Origin: Naganishia liquefaciens
Taxonomy: Eukaryota; Basidiomycota; Tremellomycetes; Filobasidiales; Filobasidiaceae
DNA: 64,000 bases
Direction: 5' to 3'
NCBI GenBank assembly: GCA_013423385.1
Contig: BLZA01000019.1
Coordinates: 992,001 to 1,056,000, forward strand
The notes beneath the pieces are model-generated. The model was not told the origin of the DNA and made no database searches. It saw only the letters and a program-made list of their open reading frames with translations. Below are positions 46,512 through 58,196 of this stretch, piece after piece. Numbering within the stretch: the first letter of the stretch is position 1; every line of letters starts with the position of its first letter. A program made the position numbers and the translations under genes.

Positions 46512-46862
46512 ACGATCCGATTCTGTTGTACTCTTCATACATAGACAATCTGCGTTGTAATGAATAATATCGGGAATTTCTCATCTCCGTGCCCAAGAGC
46601 TGTCCAGTGGGGTCTGCTTTACGGAGCGAAGTAGAGTGAACAAAGCGAGGGGGCCAGCACGATTGTGTGTACTCCCTCGCAGGCATAGGGAACACAAGAA
46701 GCTAGCTATACAAGCTGGACGGGCAGCCGACTCTGAGCGACAACCGCTGCCGCGATCGGCAGAGGTGAAACACTTGCAGCGAGCCAGCTGTGAGCCTTGA
46801 AATACCATATCATCCTCCTCGTGTGCTTGGTCATAGCAACTCTCGTCTGCTCATATCACAGC
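46512..46862. other. Short intergenic region BSD2 / MRM2
   Basis: About 350 bp; terminator of BSD2 and promoter of MRM2. Nothing specific seen. Confidence 0.3.
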
Positions 46863-47909
46863 ATGCCAAGATTGACGACGTCTCTGCTCAAACAATCTTC
46901 CTCATCTGGCCGCTGGCTCACGCGGCAACGCGACGACCCCTTCGTCCGTGCACGAGCGGTAGCAGAAGGCAACACTGAAACGCTATATAGATCACGCTCA
47001 AGCTTCAAGCTCAACTCGCTCGCGAAGAAGTATCCGTGCCTACTGCCTCGGGGCGGGTTGGTACTCGATCTCGGCGCTGCTCCAGGTGAGGTCTTGCTAC
47101 CCGGCTGCGAGGTATAGACACACCGCTGACATTAAGCTCTTTCCATCTTCCATCGATAACGAAGTAATCTAGGTGGCTGGTCTCAAGTGGCTGCACCCAA
47201 AGTTGGAAGCAGAGGTCGTGTCGTTGCACTGGACCTTTTGCCTATTCTGCCAATCAGTAAAAATGTTACAATACTGCAGGGCGACTTCTTGAGCCCGTCA
47301 ATACAAGAGGAGCTGGCAGCTGTCATTGCAGGGTCGACGACCCTGCGCTCGGAACAGCCAATATCACAACGTGACGCCCACTTCTCAGAGGATACACGCA
47401 CTTCACTGGAACCTTCACTACAAAGAGTGGACTCGATACTGTCAGATATGATGGCCAACATGTCGGGAATACGTGCTCGAGATATCGAAGCATCCCTGGA
47501 ATTGTGCGAGACTGCCTTGCGCTTTGCCCGCGGGAGGTTGAAGACGGGATTGACGAAATCCCATGCCGAAGATGGCGAGGGCAAAAAAGTGTTGGCGCTC
47601 AGAGACTACAAGGGGAATATGCTGTATGTCTTGTTGTTAGGATCGCTCGATAACTCCAATTCAAAAAGCCGTACCGGTTCACTCCCGCAGAATGAAGTTC
47701 TTTCAGCATCCGCTGCTGGCCGACTTCAAGAAAACCCAGTTGGAACCCGTATTCGAGAAGGTTGCAGTGGAGAAGCCAAAGGAATCCCGAAGTGGTAAGT
47801 TCTCGGATGTGGCCAGTCCATGCGTCCGTCCGAGTCTGACGGTAATCTGTAATCTTGGACAGAATCATCGGAGGCGTACTTTGTATGTTTGGGTTATCGA
47901 GGCGATTGA
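46863..47909 (+). CDS. MRM2: Mitochondrial rRNA 2'-O-ribose methyltransferase (FtsJ/RrmJ family)
   Basis: Methylates the large mitochondrial rRNA. The N-terminal part (SLLKQSSSSGRWLTRQRDDPF) is basic and suited to mitochondrial import. Then YRSRSSFKLNSLAKKYPCLL contains the first catalytic Lys, LDLGAAPGGWSQVAAPKVG is the SAM motif (rebuilt over an intron inside APG/G), VVALDLLPI follows, and ILSDMMANMSGIRARD holds the catalytic Asp. The block VKFFQHP (from an exon near 47690) is the second catalytic Lys region, and the end is SEAYFVCLGYRGD, where the final catalytic Glu sits. The K-D-K-E set is therefore complete. An insert of about 45 residues before ILSDMM is longer than in bacterial RrmJ. 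Convergent with SWT1, stop codons 160 bp apart. Confidence 0.9.
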
Positions 47910-48069
47910 TAGCACTAGAACCTGTGTGGCGACCTGCACGTACCTGTTTGCACAAACCTCATTTAGACGGGGCCCCACCGCGGGGAGAGCTCAGAGACTT
48001 AATCGGTCAATGTCATCGATGTGGTTCATCCAAAAATACAACTTGAACAGTCTATGTGTTGTGCTAAAG

Positions 48070-50151
48070 TCACGACGCTGGGCCTCTGTAGACCCAGTAT
48101 ACGAGACGTTCCATCATGCGAAGATGCTGCGGGTCCAGCCACCACGTGGGACAATCATTGATGAAGACAATCCGAAGCGCCTCGCTTACACGAAAACGAT
48201 CTTCGGAGCTATGCCAAACCGGCGGAGTGCATCCCTGCTGTATGGAACTTGACGCTTGATCGTGTGAAAAAAAGGCACGTAGCCATAACAATGCCTCGAA
48301 CGCGACCTGATCAGATACAGCGGATCCCGTTGTCTGTCCAGCCACATAGGTAGCTTGTAAGCCGAATTGCCACCCCTTGAGAAGCAGAGTCAAGCAGTGG
48401 CTTCCGCTCCAATGACCAGGACCCGGATCCGCAGGACCGAGAAATTGCCTCACGACAGTGGCCCGGTTGTCGCAGACACGCTTGAGAAGCGAATCGTACA
48501 AAGGAAAGGCGAGAATGTGTCCAAGCGCGTTGTCGAGAGCTGTGGGAGAGGGGCCCGTACTGGTCATGATGGCGAGAGCATCGGCAAGGCGGGGAGCGAG
48601 GTTGGCGTTGTGTGCTGATGATGTCACTATGCTGTTGTCGACGTCGTTGGCGGTTTCCTTAGGTTTTGCCCGCTGTGTTTTGCGGCTATCTGTTGGCCGA
48701 GGCAGTGCTGAAGCGCCATTGACATCATTTGAGCCATTCGCCATGAGTTTGGGGGGTCCGCGCGCGGTGTGGGCCCATATTGATGATGTGATACCCCTGC
48801 CCGAAGCCTTCTTGCCATGCGCTGCGATCTTTCGGGAATGTGATGGGTTAGATGCTGCTTGTATAGACACTATTTTCGCTTGTTGGACATTCATTGGTGC
48901 GGAAAGATTTGTCTCCTGCTGTTCCGAGGCCAATGCTGTTGACGGTGTTGTTCGGCTACCACATTCAGTGTCGAGGCTTTGCTTTGCGATGGCCAATACG
49001 TCTTCGCCAGAATACACGCGACTGCCGATGCACGTAATATCATGGATTTCCGCCTGTGCGGTGTCAGGCGGAATTAGCGAGGCCCTCAAGCTAGGGCTCC
49101 GTCAAGGCGAGCTCACCTGTAGAGTGAGGTTTTTGTCATCTGTCCAGAGAATTACATGATTTGTTGCTACGAAATTGTGGGGATCTTTCTGGTAGTATTC
49201 GCAGCAGTCGAGGATACGATCGTCGGCTTTCGAGAGCTACATCTTTGCATTAGTGATCATTGCTGTCGGATCTCTGGACTGAGAGATGGGACTGACGATG
49301 ATATCTTCATTCACGACCTCGCTTTTCCTCTGGAACACGCAGATCTGAGGAACCGCCTGATCAGCTTCGTGACGTCGCTGCGCCTGCCGAGTTCGAAGGA
49401 GCCATTCGATGGCGGAGCGCGCTGCGGCTGCTAATGCATGAGAAGATGTTCGGTTCAAAGTTTTGACCTTGGCGTGTTGGGAATCGAGAAGTAATCGATT
49501 GGTTGCGGCGTTTGATGTGGCCTTGGACGAAGGGGGCATGGCTTGCGGGACTGGCAAATTCTTCTGCTTGTCCAGTTCTGATCCGGGCAGGTTGATGAGT
49601 GTCAGTGGACTTAATGTCCAACCATCATCGCATTACCCACCATGAACTACGATATTTGGCACGAGTAGCTTGATCCTCGACCTTTGCGACGGCTTCGAGA
49701 AGGTTTGATCATGATGCCCCTTGATCGGTAGCAGCAGCTGTTCGTGAATGGCCTGCACCGCCTTTAGATGCGAGATGAAGATATTTGTATCCAAGACGAT
49801 GTACAGCGTACGAGGTGACCCATTCTCGGATGAAGCGGAAGACTGGGCCGGAAGTCTCAATACTGAAGACTGCACAAGCGTCCTTCCATTGCTGCTTGGC
49901 ACCTCCTGTTCGTCATCGTCGTCCACCCAACTTGTCGGCCAATCACTCGTATCCTCCATCTCCACATCATCATCTCGTAACGCAGTACGAATATCTTGCG
50001 CGACCTGCTCGTATCCGACGGGGTCGTCAGGAATGTCTCGTTGAGCGTCATGGTGCGGGAATTGCAATGTGTTTTCCGATGAATAGGTGATATTCGTCGA
50101 ATGCCATGGAAAAAAAGGGGCAATCCGGCCTCCAGGAGCCTCGCCATGCAT
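48070..50151 (-). CDS. SWT1: SWT1-type PIN-domain RNA endonuclease
   Basis: Nuclear endoribonuclease involved in mRNP surveillance at the pore. The PIN domain spans three exons and shows all acidic positions: TLYIVLDTNIFISHL, then LLVPNIVVHELDKQKN (joined over an intron in the Glu codon), SRDP..., KADDRILDCCEYY and ILWTDDKNLTLQ. The C-terminal ~330 residues are a Ser/Thr/Pro-rich linker followed by a helical region (LADALAIMTSTGPSPTALDN, FPLYDSLLKRVCD, WRSGSH-like SGSHCLTLLLKGWQFG), corresponding to the SWT1 helical C-terminal domain. The N-terminal 85 residues are acidic. The start at 50151 (MHGEAPGG) is the first ATG of the frame; upstream exons cannot be excluded. Confidence 0.87.
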
Positions 50152-50622
50152 CTTGTAGCATTCCCGCGATCCGCAATGGTGAGGCACTCGAGTCTGCGTG
50201 AGTTACAAAGGCTGGTATCATTGGGAACCAACTCGGACAGAAACCTGAAATACGAGAACGCTCAGGAGCGAGTATTAGGTAAACAATCGCGCGGAAGCAA
50301 AAGACGTTTGCATGGCAATCGACGCCTCGCAACAACGCCGGTTTGGGTAACCACCATCCCAGGGTGACGCCAGGACGCCGTCGTGTTCCTTCAGCTTTTC
50401 ACCGTCGCATCAACGTCGATTCTCGTACCCAAGGACAGCGAAGACAATCTCATTGGTCCAGCTTCTACGTTTCTCACTCGACATTGTCATCTTTCCCGCT
50501 ACCCGTATGTTCCCGCGCGATCAGGCGTATATATATATCGCGTTTCGCCATCACAATGCTGATTAGGACGTAATCTTGATTCCGCAACAGACCCGTCACA
50601 CTCATTTTGCAAACCATCAACA
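50152..50622. other. Divergent promoter region SWT1 / mitochondrial SSB
   Basis: About 470 bp. A TATATATATATA run lies at 50528-50538, about 90 bp upstream of the SSB start codon. Confidence 0.35.
50528..50538 (+). promoter_or_regulatory. TATA element of the mitochondrial SSB gene
   Basis: Alternating TA run about 85-95 bp before the ATG at 50623, on the promoter side of the gene. Position and sequence only. Confidence 0.4.
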
Positions 50623-51351
50623 ATGTCTTTCCTCTCCCGATCTGTGCAGTCTGGCTCCCGAGCTGCAACCCTGGTTCAGGCCCGAGTAAGCCATCATATC
50701 CCTTTCCCATCTCTGCAACCCTTCTCCCAACGCGTCTCTATTGTCTCATCATGCCCTATTCTTTTACTCAGGCATTCTCATCGACTCCTGTCGCGCGAGA
50801 CCTCGCGAGGGTGAACCTCATCGGCCGACTCACCGCTGATCCGGAAGTGCGAAGGACCAAGAACGACAAGGATTACGTGTCGTACAGCATTGCCGTTGGA
50901 CAGGGCTACTCGGCGCCGGACGAGAATGGCCGTTAGTTTGCGTCAAGGTGCACAGGAAAGTGGGAGCTGACGCCTCGGCACCTTTCACAGAGCGACACCA
51001 GAACCCCCCCAACTTTTATCAGATCTGGTCCTTCCGAGAGGCATCCATCCCTGGTCTTTCGTCCTTGACTAAAGGGTAGGTCGACCAGGAGTCTCACGAT
51101 TGTGCAAGCTGATAGCGTTCTGTGCTTCATTCGCTACAGTACGAAGGTATACGTCGAGGCCGACCTCGCTCTCAAGCAGCAGCAGGCGGAGGACGGATCC
51201 CGCCTCGACCCGAAGCCATTCTTCACACACCGTACGTGCTCGTATTCCTCTCTCTGGTTTGAATGTGAAGCTGAGTTCTTTGTCTATGGCTTCAGGATCG
51301 CTTCACGTTTTGGCTAAGCCAAGGCCTGTTGATCCCGCCGAGGAGTCATGA
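50623..51351 (+). CDS. RIM1: Mitochondrial single-stranded DNA-binding protein
   Basis: OB-fold protein that coats single-stranded mitochondrial DNA. The N-terminus is an import sequence (MSFLSRSVQSGSRAATLV, then RAFSSTPVARD after the first intron). The OB fold reads LARVNLIGRLTADPEVRRT, DYVSYSIAVGQGY, PNFYQIWSFREA, TKVYVEADLALKQQQ, and ends with HVLAKPRP. NLIGRL..DPE and the aromatic YxxxxF-type segment are SSB signatures. Four short introns are bridged in frame: after QAR, after DENG, after LTKG and after FFTH. About 150 residues, normal for eukaryotic mtSSB. Confidence 0.9.
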
Positions 51352-51562
51352 GAATAGAAATTGAGGGTCACCAATACGTTTTTTGATAATCAGGCAATTG
51401 TATGACTTTGCTAGATGACCATATACACATCTCCAAACAAGAGAAATACTTGGGTTACACTCAGTCCGCCCTTGGTGCGAAAAGACTCTAAATTCCTGGT
51501 TACAGCTTCCTTGAACGCATATAGACAATCCCTCTGCGGAAATCTTTCGCGGACGCGCCCGT

Positions 51563-54160
51563 CTACTTTGCAAATTTGAACAAGAAATACAGAATGCCCA
51601 TCAAAGCCAGCGCAATGTCAATCAGCATTCGCCTGCGCTTGCTCTTGGCCGTGGCCGCAATCTTGTCGGCCCCGATCCAGTCTTCCCATTTAGGCGAAGA
51701 ATTCTGCCACCAGTAAAGGGCGACGGGACCCGGCCAATTGGTCTGACAAGCGAGAAAGAGCAAGGTTTAGGGCCAGCTTGGAACGAGCGATCCGGAACAT
51801 GTACTCACAAAGATCCTGCCGTTTCGATTCTTGCCTAGACGGTAGAAACTGCTTCCTTTGGCCCAGACGGTATTCTCCAATCGACGGTCCAACCAGGCAT
51901 TGTATTCTCGCGTAGGCTCTTCCTTGACCTCGAGAACCTTGACGCCAAATTTGCGCATGGCATTGACACACTGAGTGATATACGCTGCTTGCACTTCGAT
52001 ATTTGTCAAAACACTGCAATTCGACGGTTGGTCAGGGCGATGCAATGCAAACGCTAAGTAGTTAACGACTCACGAGCCGTGGCCGGGCGCGGTGTTGAGA
52101 CTGAGGCAGAGCCAGTGATTGGGGAACTTTGGCAAAGCCAGCTGAATGCAGATTGACATTAGCGTTGAATCTGATTTACAGTACGCAAGATTTACCCCAT
52201 GGTATCCTCTGGGCGAATCATCTGCTAAAATCGCAGTACTGGCTCGGATGTCGTCTCGACCGGTAACGTCTAACGTACTGGCAGTCTGTAACAGGTGCAT
52301 CACATCGTTCAGCTAGCTTCTGCCTGATCGGTCTTTCAACTCACGACATCGTAACCGGTCGCCATAACGACTACGTCCACCTCGTGGGACTTGCCATCAG
52401 CTGTGACAAACTCGTGTTCCGTGAAGCGTTCAACTGGAGAAGTCACTGTCTGCACATTGGGCTTCTTGAGCGCACTGAGGTAGTCGCTAAAGACAGAAAT
52501 GTGCGTTAGATTTAGCAGCAACTTGAAACCTCTTCTTCAACTTACACGTCGCGCACAATGCGCTTGGCGCCCATGGCTGAAAACAATATCAATACAGCCG
52601 CCGCTTCACCTCCAACAGATACTCACGGAACTTTGGTACCATGAGATCCGCGCAGCCCTCCGGAGCCTCTTTGCGAATGTGAGCAGCTACTCTCTGGTAT
52701 CAAAAATTTCAATCAGGTCCGCGCCGGTAGAACCATTTTGAGAATTGCAAAAGAGGTTCTCGCTTACCTTTTGCGCAATGTTCCTGATCCACTGATTGGT
52801 GTAGGGGAAAAGCAGCCAGGCGCACTCCAATTGCAAGTAGACGAAGAAGCGATAGAGGCGAAGGAGGAGGTTTGATTTTCGAAAGATACTCTGTGCGGTT
52901 TCGGAGATCGGTCGAATATCGCTGGAAGATGCCCAAGGTAGGTTAAGGAAATCGCTGAGACTTGAATACGGATACTCACGATGGTAGTAACCACTGCGCA
53001 GATCGCACTACGGCGTATACAGTAGTCGTCGGATCTTTGGCGATCTCGGGAACGACTTGCACGCTGTGATCGATCAAGCGCATGCCGTGAGCCTCAAAAC
53101 GGAGACCCCGGAAACCAAGAAGCTCACCCAGAACACCCGTTGCCAAACACGATGACCTTCTTGTTACTGAGGTCGACGCCTTGTCTTGGCCATCGGGAAG
53201 GATGCAGAACGAGGCCCTTGAACTTGTCTGGCTCGTCTGCCTGTGCAGTCTCGCCGTGATGGGCGGCGGTGTGGCTGTAGCTCTGCATGAGCTCGTCCGG
53301 CTTCTCCAATATCGGTTTGTCGTCCTTGTAGGGGTTTGGCAGCCCATTCATCTTGGGCACCAAGGGAAAGCTGAACCCGCCAATGCAGGAAATCAAGATG
53401 TTGTAAGATTCCTCGATGATCTTCTCCTTTTCTATGGACGACACTGATGCAGCATCAGGGGCATCGGGACCGAATCTAGTGCCCTTCTTGAGCCGAAGTC
53501 GATAGCTCGAGGAGCTCTCGTCCCATTTGGCGTTCATGAGAGATGTCCGGAACTTGACGTGCTCGTATAGTCCGTTATCCCTTGCCAGCTTCTGCCAATC
53601 TTCAGTCACACATCAGCCATCAATAAGTTGCGTTGAAAACAACGCTGCTACGTTGTAGACTCACAAGCAAGGATTTCGGTTCGAGGCGGATGAGTTTCCG
53701 ACCAATTCGGGTTGAGATGAGTACTCAGGGAGTACCAGTGCGCGGGTACGCTGTTGCATCCCACGAGTGAGCTGGTTCATTTGCGCCTCGACGGGAACAG
53801 CAACTTACTCGCAGCGACAGCCCTGAGCGATTTGCAGAGCCCGAATGAGCATGCATTCAGCTGATTTTCTCCTCAGGACTCACGGGATAAGCGTTGGTGA
53901 GCCATGTTCCACCAACGTCCGAGTCTCTCTCGTAGATCTATCCGTCAATCTTGATTCAGTGTCTCCATGTGACCCATGTCAAGAAGCTCACGGTGAAGTT
54001 ATGGAACCCGATCGCTTTGAGCTTAAGTCCTAAAATGATACCAGAACAGCTGAAGCGGGACCCGCGTGAGCACATAGAGGATCTCCTAATATATGGGATG
54101 GACATACCCAGCGCCAATGATGGCCATAGACGGCTCCCAAGGCTTTGCGGTGTTTGACAT
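51563..54160 (-). CDS. Flavin-containing monooxygenase (FMO/Baeyer-Villiger-like) with C-terminal membrane anchor
   Basis: FAD- and NADPH-dependent oxygenase. The start MSNTAKPWEPSMAIIGAG continues over an intron as CSGIILGLKLKAI, giving the FAD motif GAGCSG. Later come WLTNAYPGCGCDVPAHWYS (family GGTW..N.YPG..CD.P), a central block with ILISCIGGFSFPLVP, and HPSRWP with KKVIVFGNGCSG (NADP-binding GxGxxG; FxGxxxHxxxW-like HPSRW just before). The C-terminus is a basic stop-transfer (KSKRRR) and about 20 hydrophobic residues ending FLFKFAK, a tail anchor likely in the ER. Many short introns. Substrate not predictable; convergent with SSB. Confidence 0.87.
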
Positions 54161-54828
54161 GATTGAGACTTGGGGTTGCTAGCGTTAAAAAGTTGAGGAG
54201 AGTGTTGCTGAATACCAGACTGATTCAAATCGCCTTCGGTCTATAAAGTTGATCGTTGGGACGCCGTTCCCTGATATCTCCTGGCAATGATGGGTATGGC
54301 TAATAGCCGAATGGCCTTTGCTCGAGCGTGTCGAATATGACAAATGGATGCAGGGGTATAATAGCAGCTGGTGAGTTGGATGTAGCGGTGCCGGCAACAT
54401 GAATACCAGAATGGTGCAACGTTTGTTCTAGGGCCGGGTGCAGGAAGGCCCCGCTTGCAGTATTCCTGCTGAAACATATTGCGATCGGGCGGGCAGGTCA
54501 TCGGACACCGGCGATTTCGACCGATGACCGTTGCCGCGCCGTCGCACGTGTCGTCGCCACCAACCTCGACTGTCGCCGTCCTCACATACCATAGCCATGA
54601 ATGTCAGGAAGATGCAAGTACGCATTGCGGAGGTCTTCAATCGGCAATTCGATCATGTCGCCCCTAGCATATTTCGGTAGTAGATACAGGTTTATACTAT
54701 ACGTGTTGTTACAACCAGATATTTCGTCTGAGGCGGTGTCCTTGCACCTTTTTCCCATAGCATTCTGTCTGCAATACAGACCTTCAAATTCGTAAACGAT
54801 TCTTGTCCATGATATGCTGGAACAGTCT
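54161..54828. other. Intergenic region upstream of the monooxygenase
   Basis: About 670 bp between two minus-strand genes; includes the LEU1 terminator and the monooxygenase promoter. No gene seen. Confidence 0.3.
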
Positions 54829-57227
54829 TTACCAGTCCATCTTTTGTTGCTTCTTCGGCGGGCTGACCGGTCCGGTGGGTACCTTTCCGCCCTTCTTGGC
54901 GTAACCGAGACCATCGAGCCAAGGCCAGACGGAGGACCGTCTGGTCTCGAAGTCCTCAATCTCTGCTCGGTGTTGAAGCGTGAGACCAATGTCGTCGAGA
55001 CCGTTGATGAGGCAGTGCCGTCGGAAGTCATCAACCTCGAACGGGATGGAGCCCTGCCCCTTGGGTCGGTTGATAACCTTGTTTTCGAGATCGACTTCCA
55101 GTTCCTGACCGGTCGACGCATCGGCGTGGAGGATCTCGAGCTGCTCTTGGGGAAGTACAAGGGGCAGCATACCATTCTTGAAGCAGTTGTTATAGAAGAT
55201 ATCGGCGAACGATGGCGCAAGAACACATCGAATACCAAAGTCGTTCAGCGCCCAAGGGGCGTGTTCTCGACTGGAACCACAACCAAAGTTGGCACCGGTG
55301 TTGACCAGGATCTTAGCGTTCCTGAACGGCTCTTGGTTGAAAACAAAGTCAGGGTTCTCCTCGCCCGTCTTGGAGTCGTATCGTCGTTCGAAGAAGGCAG
55401 CTTTGCCGAGGCCAGTTCGCTCGAGGGTCTTCAAGAACTGCTTGGGGATGATCATGTCGGTATCAACGTTGGGAATTGACAGGGGAGCAGCAATGCCTTT
55501 GAGAACCGTAAACTTGGGAAGACCAGCAGAAGCGTTCTCGTCTTCCGGAAGAGGCGCGTTGTGCTCGCCCTCGGCAACCTCCTTAGGAATCGGATTCGGT
55601 GCAGGCTTGGCAACGTCAAAGAATTCCGATGCATGGGTAATTTTGATGTCCGTTTGCTGCGAAACGTTGTCGCCGAGGATCTTGCGGACATCCGTGAGGT
55701 ATCCAGTCATGGCAGCAGCAGCAACCATGGCCGGTGACATTAGATGCGTTCGACCTCCGGCTCCCTGTCGACCCTCAAAGTTTCGGTTTGAGGTCGAAGC
55801 GCACCGCTCTTGCGGTGACAGCTGATCGGGGTTCATACCGAGACACATGGAGCAGCCGGCCTCTCGCCAATCGAATCCCGCCTTTTTGAAGATGACATCG
55901 ATACCTTCCGCCTCAGCTTGCTGCTTGACGAGACCGGAACCGGGAACGACCATGGCGTAGACCCCCTCCGCAACCTTAGCGTCCTTACCACGCGCGGCAA
56001 TCACCTGCGCAGCCGAACGCAAGTCCTCGATTCGTCCATTGGTGCATGAACCGAGGAAGGCCTTGTCGATCTTGACCTTTTCCATCTCAACTCCAGGCTC
56101 GAGACCCATGTACTGCAGGGATCGCTCCATACCAGCTTTTCGAATTGGGTCTTTGGCGTCCGCAGGGTTCGGAACTTCACCAGTGATGGCGACAGTGTCT
56201 TGGGGAGAAGTACCCCAGGTAATCGTAGGTGCGATGTCTTCTGCACGGATTTCGACTTCGATGTCGTAGTGTGCCCCAGGATCACTGGGAAGAGTCTTCC
56301 AGTAGGCGACAGCCTGATCCCATTCTCCATTCTCCTTTCTCGGTGCGAGCGGTCGTCCCTCGAGGTACTTGAATGTGGTCTCATCCGGCGCAATCATACC
56401 GGCTCGAGCTCCACCCTCAATCGACATATTGCAGATGGACATTCTAGCTTCCATCGAGAGCGCTCGAATGGTCGATCCCGAGAATTCAATGACGGCACCG
56501 GTTCCACCAGCGGTACCGATGACACCGATGATGTGCAGCACAATATCCTTCGAGTTGCAGCCCTGAGCCAGTTCACCTTCGACGTTGATTCGCATGTTCT
56601 TGCTTTTCTTTTGCGGCAGAGTTTGCGTGGCAAGTACATGCTCGACTTCTGATGTTCCAATACCAAAGGCGAGAGCACCAAAGGCGCCATGGGTGGATGT
56701 GTGCGAGTCACCACAGACGACGGTGGTTCCCGGAAGAGTGAATCCCTGTTCTGGACCAATAATGTGCACGATGCCTTGACGACGGTCGCCCATACCGAAG
56801 TAGGTCAGACCGAACTCCTTGACATTCTGCTCGAGAGCCCCGACTTGAGCCCGTGAATCAGGCTCGGCAATAAAGGTGTCAATGTTCTTGAAAGACTTTC
56901 GCGACGATGTTCTGTCACGCTAGGGTAAATTCCTGAATGATGTTCATATTCACAGCCCACTTACGGGATGTTGTGATCAACGGTGGCAAGGGTACAATCG
57001 GGACGTCGGACTGGTCGCTTTGCGTTCCGCCTAAAAACCGAGTCAGCAGAGATTCTCAATTAGAATGATAAGAAAACTCACAGTCCCTCGAAAGCTTGCG
57101 GTGATGTGACTTCATGAACCAGATGCCTGTCGATATAGATGAGGGTATCGCCTTCACCGCTGTAGACGAGATGGTCGTCAAAGACCTTGTCGTAGAGAGT
57201 CCTGGGTCCGGAAGTAGCAACGGGCAT
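54829..57227 (-). CDS. LEU1: 3-isopropylmalate dehydratase (isopropylmalate isomerase)
   Basis: Leucine biosynthesis: interconverts 2- and 3-isopropylmalate with a 4Fe-4S cluster. Full fused fungal enzyme of about 770 residues. The N-terminal LeuC part shows [66 protein letters not shown] and the iron-sulfur ligands in LGSCTNGR and GCSMCLGMN. The C-terminal LeuD part has [18 protein letters not shown] and [15 protein letters not shown]. It ends in a Lys/Gln-rich tail (KKQQKMDW). Two short introns near the start (about 56920-56975 and 57030-57080), then one long exon. No Leu3 CCGGNNNNCCGG site was seen in the short upstream region. It lies next to STE3. Confidence 0.96.
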
Positions 57228-58196
57228 AATGAAAGGTATAGCAGAGAGAACTGAACCTAGTTGGCGCAAGTGGCAAGGGTGATCGCGATTCGCTATATAC
57301 ATGGAATTTCAGCCCACATGCTCCATCGAAACCCGACGAGACGCCACAGGCTACGCCTCCACTAATGAGATCAGCGCTATTGCCGATGCCCCAGCCGACC
57401 CGACCAAGAATTACCCGACCCAAACTGTTTTCGGCTTCGGCTTCGGATGCAAACCTGAGCCGTACTTCCAGCTCTAAGGACCTCCTTTTGAGAACCGCCA
57501 CTTTGCCTCATGCCGAGCTCGGGTCCGAACCCGTTCTTGAGGCGCAGGTGACAGCACGGTGACATGGTGGAAAGGCAGGGTTCAAAGGCGAGGACTTTTG
57601 ATCTATCAGCGATCTATTCTCTGCGAAGCGCTGCCGTATTTTAAGGCGGACAATATCCAGAAGAAGCAGGCTGTCATGCGAGATGCGAACACGCGCTCGA
57701 AAGGAGCTTGCGGACGATTCTGTTATTAATGCCTCAAGGCCTCGAGGCGATCTGTCCGGCAGAAGCTTGTGTATACCTCAATCGACATTTCCTCAAGATA
57801 GGAATATATACAATGACTGCAACGCGATAGGGCTTCCGCGCGGTGCATTCTGAGGGATATTTGGCGAAAGCGAAAGAAGGCTGCTTGCGTCATCTGCAAG
57901 CTAGAGTTTCGGGTCATGCACCGCCCGGTAAGGCCGAAAGATATTGTCCCAAACCCTGAGCTCTCGTTCTTTCATGAGTACGCGAGAGGACTGAAGTAAT
58001 CGATGTGTAGTAACGTTTTGAGAGACGATCAGGTAGCGGTGTGAGATCTGTTGCGATAAGACTAAACTTCATACTATTTTGTTACATGTGCCAGAGCTAG
58101 AAAGACCGGTTCCCAAGACAGAGAATCAAGTAAAGCATATCGTTAGCATTGTCCATATTTCCATCGCAGACCAAAAAGCGTTTCCTCTTTCCGAAC
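57228..58196. other. Intergenic region LEU1 / STE3
   Basis: About 970 bp containing the LEU1 promoter and STE3 3' flank. I searched both strands for a short lipopeptide pheromone frame ending in a CaaX motif and found none. Confidence 0.35.
57294..57299 (-). promoter_or_regulatory. TATA element of LEU1
   Basis: TATATA, symmetric on both strands, about 67 bp upstream of the LEU1 start codon at 57227. Confidence 0.4.

Noticed and set aside
54814-55479. Plus-strand frame opposite the LEU1 C-terminus
   Set aside because: Antisense to conserved LeuD sequence; no independent support.
57228-57600. Leu3-type CCGGNNNNCCGG site before LEU1
   Set aside because: No match found when reading both strands.
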